64,000 nucleotides of DNA from Solanum dulcamara (Eukaryota; Streptophyta; Magnoliopsida; Solanales; Solanaceae). How positions within the stretch are numbered: position 1 is the first letter of the stretch; the number at the start of each line of letters is the position of its first letter. The stretch covers positions 9,139,001 through 9,203,000 of the forward strand of contig NC_077247.1 in NCBI RefSeq assembly GCF_947179165.1, given 5' to 3'. Below the pieces are notes generated by a model. That model searched no databases. It saw only the letters and a list, made by a program, of their open reading frames with translations, and was not told where the DNA came from. The translations under genes and the position numbers were made by a program. Of this stretch, positions 33,366-43,142 are shown piece by piece.

Positions 33366-34990
33366 GTGTCGACTTGCAAACTGACTGACTTATGGTACAA
33401 CCTTCGATTAAGGGGAAATATGACAGTTGGAGAAGAGTTTAACGCTGCTACAAATATAATGATACCGGTAGAGAATTTTGAGGGTTCTCAAAATGTGGAT
33501 GACACTCAAAATGATGAGAAAATGGCTCATATGGCAAAGGAGCTTGAGATCCTGTGGGAGGAATTGTGTTAAGTGCGAGACTTGGCCAAACTTTCGGCTA
33601 CTACTTTCCCAACTTTCAAGATGCCCATCTACTTTCAAAGAGCTGACTTGCCTTCTGCCGATTCATCAAATGTGCCTAAATATGCTTCTGCTAATGGTCC
33701 CTACTAGCTCATCCATCTATAATCAGGATTCTTCCTGACCTTCCTACTCAAGACCCCGCCACACCTACCTATCGAGCAACACAATAGATATTTGGGGAAC
33801 ACATCGCCGCTCTTTATAAGCCATATATCCTACTCGTATATGCCGTTGAAGCTCATACTTTAACGACACCAGCTAGGGTCAATTCCCGTATGAGGTTGAC
33901 TAATATGCAGAGGTGTAGAAGGATGCCCGGTTTAAAGAAGATGAGTCGATAGATGCCCAACTTCGCGGTCTAAGAAAGGCGTTGGAAAACTTGCAAGTCA
34001 CTAGGAGAACAAAGAGCCTAGATTATGATGACTTATGCATCCACAAAAGCCACCAAAGTTTGACATATTTGATGGAAACAGTGACCCTCACGCACATTTG
34101 AGGGCATACTATGAAAAGTTAGTCGGTGTAGGGATAAATGAGAAACTAAGAATGAAGTTGTTCATTCAATGTTTGTTTCGAGAAGCATTGACTTGGTATA
34201 CATGCCAGGATCCTCATAAATGGCATAATTGGCAGGAAATGGCTGAGGATTTCATGAATCACTTTAGATTAACTACGAAATCACTGCAGACAGGTTCTCA
34301 TTAGCTAACATACCGAAAAAACCATTTGAAGACTTCCATGAGTATGCACGATGTTTGAGAACTGAGGCTGCCAGGGTTCAACTACCACTAGATGAGAGTG
34401 AGCTCTCAAAATACTTTATCCAAGCTTAAGAATGTATCTACTTTGTCAAGATGATGTCAATGATGGGCCAAAAGTTTGCAGATTTAGTTAAGATGGGGGA
34501 CTTTATAGAGAAAGACATCAAATCGGGTAAAATTCAGTCCATGGCCACATTGCAAGCTGCAAGTAAGGCCATATAATCAGGCTCCACTGGTGGCATCAAG
34601 AAGAAAAATGAGGTTGTTTCAGTCATCACTTACTAGCATGGAGGGCTATCCCCATGATACCCCAACAATCCTTAAATTATTGCACATACTCCATACACCT
34701 CATACCCAGTATATAATACCTAATCATACTACAATCCACCGTAAGAATCAGGATACAAAAATCCACTAGGACCAAATACCCCATTTCAAGCACCAATCGA
34801 CCAAAATAGACCAGCATATTCGCCAAGAGCATGTCCAAATCTCAAAGCTAGGAATACTCGCACCTATACACCCATCGACGAACCTTATGCCCAATTGTTT
34901 GAAAGGATGATAATAGAAGATGTGCTACAGAAAGTTAAAGGAAAACTCCCTGATCCAATCCCTCACAATTTTGATGAAAACAAGTGACGC
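33366..34990 (+). pseudogene. gag: Element B gag (broken)
   Basis: An N-terminal piece with a coiled-coil-like KELEILWEELC at about 33530, then the capsid core at 34035-34304: PPKFDIFDGNSDPHAHLRAY, EALTWYTCQD, WQEMAEDFMNHFR. This is the standard Tat-lineage gag pattern. Downstream pieces (LTYRKN..., a tyrosine- and proline-rich linker at about 34640-34850) lie in other frames with many stops. No clear zinc knuckle is visible, as is usual for this lineage. Confidence 0.82.
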
Positions 34991-35289
34991 TCTTAGCAAT
35001 TAGGAATCCAAGTACATGGTACAGAAGATTGTTATGGCTTGAAGAACTAGGTTGAGTCTCTTATCAAAAAAGGATTAATAAAATGCACTCCAACAATCTC
35101 GAATGTAAACAATAACCCCTTGCCAAATCATGAAAATCAAGAAGTCAACACGATTACTCTAGAAGAAGAGTACAACTTGGAAGAAACTATTGCACCTATT
35201 TGGAATATTAAAGAAGTTGCTATTGCATCTTAGTGCAACCTATTATTACTGTTCAACTAAGGGAACCTCTGACTGTACAAACATATATC

Positions 35290-36110
35290 CCAAGAGTTGT
35301 AGTGACCACTACGATTGCTAGAAAGCCTAAGTTTGACACCAAAGAAGTCCCATGGGACTATAAAATAGAAGCCAAGGGCAAGATGATTGATGCTATTGTG
35401 GATTAGGGAATGACTAGGTCGGGAAGGTGTTATGCTTTAGAGGATAAAAATCGAGGAGTCCTTCGGAAAAAACTGAATCCAAAGATAAATGTTACCGATG
35501 CTGAAGTCACTGAATTTTGGAAAAAATGCAGCTTAAGGACTATTCAGTCAAGGAGTCAAGGAGCAACTGAAGAAAACACCAGCCCACATATCCATAATGT
35601 CTTTGCTAATGAGCTCTGAGGCACATAGGAATGATTAATAGAAGTGTTAAATAGAGTCTGTAATTTAAAAGAGACCACGATTGAAATCTTAGATGCAACA
35701 ATTAGACGAATGGTGGAAGCTAACAAGATCTCTTTCCAGGATAATGTGCTACCGACAGAAGGGAATGGACACAACAAAGCACTTAATATCGCGGTCAAAT
35801 ATTGTGATAAGATTGTGATCCGAGTTCTAATTGATGGTGGTTCCAGATGCAACATATGACCTTTTACCACTTTGAGAGATTTAGGGGTGAATATAGGAGT
35901 AATAAAGGAAAGTCATGTGGAAGTTAGAACTTTTGATGAGGCATAGAGAAGCATCATTGGAGAACCTATCTCACATTGCAAGTGGGGCCAACAGAATTCC
36001 CAATCCTATTTCAAGTGATAGATGTGTCATTCAACTACAACCTATTGCTGGGAAGACCATAGGTCCATATGGAAAAAGTAGTTCCTTTGACTCTTCATCA
36101 GTGTGTAAAG
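35290..36110 (+). pseudogene. Element B protease region (broken)
   Basis: Starts with VPWDYKIEAK, a stop, and the conserved GMTRSGRCYA linker (about 35408). After a long spacer comes the aspartic protease core (about 35780-35860): ALNIAVKYCDKIVIRVLIDGGSRCNI, where DGG stands for the catalytic D-S/N-G. It continues after a stop with TLRDLGVNIGVIKESHVEVRTFD. A second part at 36069-36668, from HQCVKFEWGSTEVTVHGE to ILDQAVDDDIIEGMGNLF, is the linker to RT. Confidence 0.8.
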
Positions 36111-36670
36111 TTTGAGTGGGGTAGCACAGAAGTTACCGTTCATGGGGAGCTTAATCACCCCATCTATTTTGTCAATTCTATTCCAGTCACTGATGAGTTA
36201 GATGGAATCACTTTTAAAACACTAGAAATCATGCAAACTGTAAGGGTTGAAGAAAAAGTAGAGTCGGTTCATGTGAAATTGTCGAGAGCAGCAAAGATGG
36301 TTGGGTCAGAGATGTTGAAGTACGGGTATCTTTCTAAGATAGGACTTAGACGTAAGTACAATGGCATAGTTGAACCAATCCTGTTGAAGCATCAGAAATG
36401 TACCACTGGACTTGGATATGAGCCCACATCGGAAGGAGTCCACAACATAAGATCAAGCAACACAACATTTGTACCAGAACAAGCTTCAATTCTAGATCAA
36501 GCAGTTGATGATGACATCATAGAAGGAATGGGAAATTTGTTTGTGGCCATGATTGGAGAAGAGAAAGAGATAGATCTCAGCAAATTGACTATCCGTGATG
36601 CCAAGCCTAGAGAAACCTTGCAGAATTGGACCATTAGTCCTTCCCTATTTCGGATAGAGTCCTGGTAGTG
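36111..36670 (+). pseudogene. Element B protease-RT linker ORF
   Basis: Uninterrupted frame of nearly 200 codons (opening at 36069) with VKLSRAAKMVGSEMLKYGY, GLGYEPTSEG and an acidic end. It corresponds to the conserved connector between protease and reverse transcriptase in Tat/Ogre polyproteins. It is the longest intact stretch of B, which is notable given how many stops surround it. I know no enzymatic role for this part. Confidence 0.65.
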
Positions 36671-36889
36671 TGGAAAGTAGTTTTGTTTAAAAAATTTCCT
36701 TTTGTCGCTTGAATCATGCATGATCTTTTTGTCGCTTGACTCTTATGAAAAGCTAGAATACTTTGAAATAAAAGGTCTTTGTTTTTCTCAAAAATTATCT
36801 CATTATTTGAAATTTATAGTTATTTTTACTTACCTTTTACACTTTTCAGTGCTCATATTAATAAAAATCCTCGTTCAATGATTATGACA

Positions 36890-37850
36890 TGTAACGAATC
36901 CACCGAGCAATGTAAAAAGAATGAACATGATCATGAAGAATATGATGAAAGCATGATTCATGAAGACCTACCATATGAGATTGAGCAACTTGAAAGTAAG
37001 AAGAAACCTAATGTGTATGAAACAGAAGTTGTCAATTTAGGAGATGAGGAAACTGTGAAGGAAATGCAAATTAGAATACATTTGGAGGCTGAAAGAAAGA
37101 AAGAGTTAATAGAATTGCTTAGGCAACATGTCAATATGTTTTCTTGGTCTTACGATGATATGCTAGGGTTAAGCACTAATATCATCTCACACAAACTACC
37201 AATTGATCCTACTTTCCTACCTGTTAAACAAAAGACAAGAAAGTTCAAGCCAGATTTGAGTCTAAGGATCAAAGAGGAGGTAACCAAGCAGATTGAGGCG
37301 AATGTGGTAAGGGTTACGAATTACCCCACTTGGTTGGCCAACATTATACCAGTGCCAAAAAAGGATGGGAAAGTCAGAATATGTGTGGACTATCGAGATC
37401 TCAATAGAGGTAGTCCTAAGGATGATTTCCCTCTCCTAAATATTCATATACTCATCGATAATTGTGCAAAACATAAGTTGTAATCATTTGTCTATTGATT
37501 TGCAGGATATCACCAGATACTGACGAATGAACATGATGTAGAAAAGATAACATTTATCACTCCATGGGGAGTGTATTGCTATAGAGTAATGCTATTTGGT
37601 CTAAAAATACCGGTGCAACCTATATGAGGTCTATGACTACTCTTTTTCATGATATAATCCACAAGGAGATTGAAGTAGATGTGGACGATGTCGTTATCAA
37701 ATCCAAGAGGAATTAGGACCACCTAGATGATTTGCAAAAATTCTTTGAGAGGTTGCGAAAGTATAATCTAAAATTAAATCCAACAAAATGTGCATTTGGA
37801 GTACCCGCAGGAAAATTATTAGGATCCATTATTAGTAGGAGAGGCATATA
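36890..37850 (+). pseudogene. pol: Element B reverse transcriptase domain (broken)
   Basis: The lead-in contains NLGDEETVKEMQI and FSWSYDDMLGL. RT follows: HKLPIDPTFLPVKQKTRKF, the WLANIIPVPKKDGKVRICVDYRDLNR stretch (about 37330-37410), PKDDFPLLNI, then a stop. In shifted frames come GYHQI, KITFITPWGVYCYRVM and FGLK, and the catalytic region at about 37675-37700 reads EVDVDDVVIKSK, so the xxDD aspartates are kept. A stop at about 37714 follows. Confidence 0.88.
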
Positions 37851-37851
37851 G

Positions 37852-38458
37852 TTGGGTCCTTTAAAGATTAAGGAAATTCAAGAATTACCTCCCCCCAAGA
37901 CTAAGAAGGATGTGATGATTTTCTTGGGAAGAATTAACTACATCAGTCAGTTCATAAAACAATCCACAGTAATTTATGAACCCATATTTAAATTACTAAA
38001 GAAGGATGCTGCCGTAAAATGGATGGAGGAATGTCAAAAAGGTTTTGCTAAAATCAAAGAATACTTGTCCAACCCACCAATATTGGTCCCACCTGATCCT
38101 AGGAGGCCATTGCTACTGTATTTATCTTTCATAGATAATGCATTTGGATGTGTATTGGGACAACATGATGAGATAGGTAGAAGAGAGAAAAAAGTTCACA
38201 CCATATGAGGCAAGATATACCTTTTTGGAATAAACGTGTTGCACTTTGAATTGGATCACGCAAAAATTTAGGCATTACCTGTCTGCATACACCACATACT
38301 TGATCTCAAGAATGGATCCACTGAAGTACATCTTTCAGAAGATAATGCCTACAGGTAAATTGGCTAAGTGGAAATTTTGTTGAGCGAGTTCGACATTGTA
38401 TACGTGACACAAAAGCCATCAAAGGACAAGACTTAGCTAACCACCTCGCAGAAAATCC
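37852..38458 (+). pseudogene. Element B RT C-terminus and first RNase H (broken)
   Basis: Opens with LGPLKIKEIQELPPPKTKKD, then FLGRINYISQFI, FKLLKKDAAVKW, YLSNPPILVPPDPRRPLLLY and a decayed RNase H that includes FGCVLGQHDE. After 38208 the frame is lost; remnants resembling TYLISRMDPLKYIF and KWQ/EFDIVY can be traced to about 38458. Confidence 0.82.
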
Positions 38459-38459
38459 A

Positions 38460-39100
38460 GTGGATCAAGATTACGAGCCGCTTAAAACCTACTTCCCTGA
38501 TGAAGAGGCGTTGTTTATAGGAGAAGACATATCAGAGCCATACAATGGTTGGAGGGTGTTTTTTGATGGAGCACCAAATTCCAAAGGAGTCAGAATAGGA
38601 GCAGTCTTAATTTCAAAAATGGGTCAATATTACCCAATCTCAGTCAATATTTGGTTTGATTGTACAAATAACATGGCAAAGTATGAAGCTTGTATTCTTG
38701 GACTTAGGATGGATATAGACATGAACATCAAAGAGCTTTTGCTCATAGGCGATTCTGACTTATTGGTTCATTAGATGCAAAGAGAATGGCCGCTAAGAAT
38801 GTGAAGATCCTTCCTTATTTGCATTGCATAAATGAGTTGACTAGGAGATTCACAAGGTTTGAATTCAAGCATGTCTCTCGAGCTCAAAATGAGTTTTCCG
38901 ATGCTTTCACAATATTATCCTCAATGATTCAGCATTCAGACAAGAATTACATTGACCCTATTGAAGTAGAGTTATATGATCGACATGCATATTATTTTGA
39001 TGTTGATGAGGAATTGGATGGAAGATCATGGTATTATGACAACAAGAGATTGATAGAAGCACGAGAATACCCCAAAAATTCCACAAGCAAGCAAAAATAG
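38460..39100 (+). pseudogene. Element B second (archaeal-type) RNase H, aRNH
   Basis: WRVFFDGAPNSKGVRIGAVL at about 38550 gives the first catalytic Asp. NNMAKYEACILGLRMDIDM (family form NNxAEYEA) and LLLIGDSDLLVH follow, giving the GDS catalytic Asp. After a stop the frame continues with KILPYLHCINELTRRFTRFEFKHVSRAQNEFSDAF. A second RNase H of this kind between RT/RH and integrase marks the Tat lineage. The first AEYEA glutamate position reads AKYEA here, so a metal ligand may be lost or shifted. Confidence 0.85.
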
Positions 39101-39103
39101 ACT

Positions 39104-40289
39104 TTGAAAAGAATGACCAATCATTTGTTTCTTAATGGAGAAATCCTATATAGAAGGACTCCAGATTTACGATTGCTGAGATGTGTTGACGCCAAGGAAG
39201 CGATGAGGATTTTAGAAGAAATATATGCAGGAACATGTGGAACTCACATAAATGAGTTCACTCTAGCTAAGAAGATCTTAAGACCTGGATATTTTTGAAT
39301 GACCATAGAGAGATAGCATTCGATATATGCAGAAGTGTCATCAATGCCAAGTACATGGAGATTTTATACGGGTTCTACCAAATGAGCGCAATGCTATGGG
39401 TTCCCCTTGGCTATTTGCCATTTAGGGCATGGATATAATTGGACCCATAGAGCCTCCCACATCAAATGAACATCATTTCATCCTTGTGGCTATCGATTAT
39501 TTCACAAAATGGGTCAAAGCTTTGACATACAAGGCACTAACTAAGAAGGTAGTGGTAGACTTTGTTCGTAATAATATAGTTTGTCGGTTTTGGATTCTAG
39601 AATCAATCATTATGGATAATGCCGTCAATCTCAACAACGATCTTATGATAGGAAATTTGTGAGCGATTTAAGATTTCTCATCAAAATTCCACAACTTATC
39701 TGACACAGATGAATAGAGCAGTTGAAGGTGCAAAAACAATATCAAGAAGATTTTCAGGAAAATAGTGGATAGTCACAAATAATGGAATGAGAAGATACCA
39801 TATGCTCTACTCGGTTATCGCACCATAATCAGAACATCCATTGAGGCAACTTCTTATATGTTGGTTTGTGGTTCAGAAGCAGTAATACCTGCTGAAGTGG
39901 ATATACCATCTTTAAGGATTATTCAAGAGGTCGGTTTAGATGATACGAAATGGACTCGCACCAGGATTGAACAGTTGATGCTCATTGATGAGAAAAGAAT
40001 GGGTGCGGTTTGTCATGGTCAACTCTATCAGAATAGAATGGCCAAATCATTCAACAAGAAAGTCAAACCTCGATAGTTCACACCAGGATAATTGGTATTG
40101 AAGAAGATATTTTCTCACCAAGGAGAAGCTAAAGGGAAATTTTCACCAAACTGGCAACGTCCTTACATGGTTCATAGAGTACTCTCTGGAGGAGCAGTTA
40201 TCTTGGTAGAAATGGACGGCACAATGAGCACAAAGCCAATCAATTCAGATGTCATCAAGAAGTACTACATTCAAAGACATCCATACTAG
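39104..40289 (+). pseudogene. Element B integrase domain (broken)
   Basis: HHCC region: GILYRR-like start, GTCGTHINEFTLAKKILRPGY, then after a stop MQKCHQCQVHGD. The core at 39429 has MDIIGPIEPP, FILVAIDYFTKWVKAL (catalytic Asp) and IIMDNAVNLNN (family DNG). The glutamate region that follows is out of frame. Then SEAVIPAEVDIPSLRI (39858-40076) and the C-terminal KANFSPNWQRPYMVHRVLSGG-like stretch (40092-40289), ending NSDVIKKYYI. No chromodomain, as expected for Tat. Confidence 0.87.
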
Positions 40290-40359
40290 TTTTCATTTTT
40301 TGTACTTTTACATTTCATGTACAAAAGAACTACATCTCAAATATTGTACTTTTACATTC

Positions 40360-40680
40360 CCATGGTGGGGTACATAGGCGACCCACATCGTTTCTTATCT
40401 CTCTTAGAAAATCCAAAAACATTATTTCTATGTATTTAGAACTACGCTCAACCTGACTTCCCTCGGCAGGATATGTAGGCAATCTTTGTCAGATTTGGTC
40501 CCTTCACATTTTCACTTTTCTATTGTATTTGAACTACGTCCTAACCTGATTCCACTTGGATACATAGGCAGCCTGAGTCAGGCTCGATCATTACATTGCA
40601 TAACATTCACCTTTTATCCTCGAACTACATACATACCTAATTTCTATTTGGGGATACGTAGGCAACCTTAAAGGTTAGGT
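40360..40680. repeat. Spaced repeat of a TACGTAGGCAACC motif in B 3' UTR
   Basis: GGGGTACATAGGCGACCC, CAGGATATGTAGGCAATCTT, GGATACATAGGCAGCCTG and GGGATACGTAGGCAACCTT occur at roughly 80-95 bp spacing, each preceded by a (C/G)AACTAC...CTGA(C/T)T(T/C)C stretch. A degenerate tandem repeat of about 90 bp, 4 copies. Confidence 0.7.
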
Positions 40681-40855
40681 CATACCTTTAGGAAACCCTT
40701 CTTTAGTTAAGTATCATTAGAACATGAAGGATCTTGCGAACGAATCAAGAGAAGCGTCATAAGAAGACAAGACTACGAGAAAGATTATATTTGGATATGG
40801 AGAAGCTTGATGGACTTCAAAGCATGTCATAACCTTATAATGATAAAGGATTACA

Positions 40856-40900
40856 CACTCTCTCTCTCTCTATATATATATACATAATATATACATAATG
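40856..40900. repeat. (TC)n(TA)n microsatellite
   Basis: CTCTCTCTCTCT followed by TATATATATATA; simple repeat within the B 3' UTR. Confidence 0.9.
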
Positions 40901-41334
40901 TATTCCTTTGCTAAAAACAAACTATTATTTTTTATAAAAAATACTTTTCTACTATTCCACCTATCAAGTCTCTAGATTAAGATACTACGGATGGACTGAA
41001 GAAGTATTGAAGGTTTCCAGTGACAAGGCCTAAATCCGCAAGTCGATACAAATCAACACCCCCTTCCAAACTACAATTTTTCTTTGAGCACAGGAAAAAA
41101 GAGATCAAGGAAGACAATCCCAAGTCTAGGGGCATGACTAAAGACGCCATTCGACTTCTCAAAATCATGAGCCACAATATCCTCCCCTTACCTTATTTAT
41201 CGGAAGTTCTTTATACTTGGATTTTTTGTCTTAAATATTCCATTTTAAATATTTGTAGGTACACTCAAGATGTGGATAAAATTACTGAAGACAATGTGGC
41301 CCCATAGGATAAATTGGATAGTTTGCTTTTGGTC

Positions 41335-41760
41335 AAAAATAACTCCATCAATTAGAGCTTGTCATCTAACCTCATCAACAACTCCTCCATTAGATAATAT
41401 CATCTAACTACGTCAAATAAGCTCCATCAATTGGAGAATGCCATCTAACATCATCCAACCTCCGCCAATCAAAGGTTGTATTTAGCAAACACCGCTCAAA
41501 CTATACCAAACGGAGGTTGTATATAGCAAACATGGTCCAAACTCAGCCGATTGGAGGTTGTATATAGCAAACACTATTTAAACTCTATCGTCTGGAGGCT
41601 GTACATAACAAACATCGTTCAAAATTCATTGTTTGGAGCTGTATATAGCAAACGCCATTCAAACTCGGCCATCTGAAGGTTGTACATAGCAAACGCCGTT
41701 CAAACTCCGCCATCGAGAGGTTGTACATAACAAACCTTGTCAAACTCAACCGATCAGGAG
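41335..41760. repeat. Minisatellite 1 of B 3' UTR, about 42-50-bp unit
   Basis: Units from about 41455 to 41745 carry GGAGGTTGTATATAGCAAAC followed by (C/T)(C/G)(C/T)TCAAACTC, spaced 40-58 bp, about 6-7 copies. The upstream part (41335-41455) has a related but different unit built on CATCTAAC...TCAA. Boundaries are approximate. Confidence 0.8.
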
Positions 41761-41814
41761 CATGCATACATCATCATCGTACATCTACAGTTAAACTCCA
41801 CATTATAAGTTCTA

Positions 41815-42320
41815 CACGGCTGGATACAAGTATTACATTACAAGCTTTACGCAGCCAGATACATGCATTATATTTATAAGCTCTACACCACCGGATACTG
41901 GCGTTATATTATAAGCTTTACATTGCCAGATACAGGCATTACATTACAAGATCTACACCACAGGATACAGGCGTTACATTACAAGCTTTACATCACCAGA
42001 TACGGGCATTACATTTATAAGCTCTATACCACTGGATATAGGTGTTACATTACAAGATTTACATCGCCAGATATAGGCATTACATTACAAGTTTTACACT
42101 GCCATATATAGGCTTTACATTACAATCGCCACGCCAATCGAAGGCTTTACATTACAAGCTTTACACGACCATATATAGGCCTTACATTACAAATTTTACA
42201 TCGCTGAATACATGCGTTACACTGCAGTCGCCCCACCAGTCGAAGGCTTTACATTGCAAACTTTACACCATCAGATAAAGGTGTTATACCACAATCGTCT
42301 TGCTAGTCAGAGGTTTTACA
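41815..42320. repeat. Minisatellite 2 of B 3' UTR, 36-bp unit, about 13 copies
   Basis: Units of the form CCAGATACAGGCATTACATT then ACAAGCTTTACAT. The early part alternates two variants (AGCTCTACACCACCGGATA and AGCTTTACATCGCCAGATA), suggesting 72-bp dimers. Toward the end some units are disrupted by CAATCGCC-CAGTCGAAGG insertions. ORFs across it (41863-42278) simply read through a repeat whose period is a multiple of three. Confidence 0.9.
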
Positions 42321-43142
42321 TTTTATTTTGCCGACATCGCATTCATCCCACAACACAGAAACATCAATAATTTGCTTGGACATCTATATTTTAGTCTTTA
42401 CATTAATATTTCAATTTATTATTTTTGAACCATGATAGGTACTTTTCATCCTTTTACCTATTTTGCAGGACACCGCATTAAAACATGGAACTCCCGCTAA
42501 GCAGCAAACTAGGGCAGGCTAGTAGAATGTCAAACATCCTTAGCTACGTCAAGAATTCTCTTTCAGAAATTAACTCGACTCGATTTTTAAAAGTTTGGAT
42601 TTGAATTTTATTTATAACTCTTTCACGTCTCAGTATCACCATAACTAGATACTGGGCAATTGTTTTAAAAATTCATGTTCTTTTCTCTACCATAGGTCTT
42701 CACTAGAAATTTCTACGGAGCATTTCTCATCCTGAGTTGTTCTTTAGAATTACATATTACCTGGTTTCCCACACCTTAGGATATGCAGGTAACCTCAGTT
42801 TGACCATGGCCATATTCATCCTATTCGTGCTAACCTCTTTGTATGTCATCACTCGCAAGAATTTGGTGTTACCATAATCCAATACTGGGGTAGATTTTGA
42901 ATTCGATCAAAATTTGCTAAGATTCTACCCTCTCGAATTACAAATTGATTGATTTCTCATAAAACCTGAGATATGTAGGCAGCTCAGAAGACAGAGTTCG
43001 GCCATAGCTCCATAAAAATAAACCTTCATGTCAAGTTGTTGCTCAAAAGATATTTTGGTTGGCGACTGAAAATTGGGTTGTGTCAATATTTCTTTGTCTA
43101 TGCCTTCTTTACTCTTCTCCATGGACAAAGAAAGGGGCAAGC

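Larger units (their letters stand above)
40290..43142 (+). other. Element B 3' untranslated region
   Basis: About 2.85 kb between pol and the 3' LTR. It contains a block with four GGATAC(A/G)TAGGCAACC-like motifs, a short TC/TA microsatellite, two minisatellite arrays, and a final stretch with two more TAGGCAG-type motifs (about 42780 and 42970). The ORF at 41020-41307 does not match anything I recognise. A purine tract (AAAGAAAGGGGCAAGC, 43127-43142) closes it. Confidence 0.85.

Noticed and set aside
41863..42278. Two ORFs of about 80 residues with a repeating YxLYTTGY pattern
   Set aside because: The 36-bp minisatellite period is a multiple of three, so frames stay open by repetition; there is no start context or domain.
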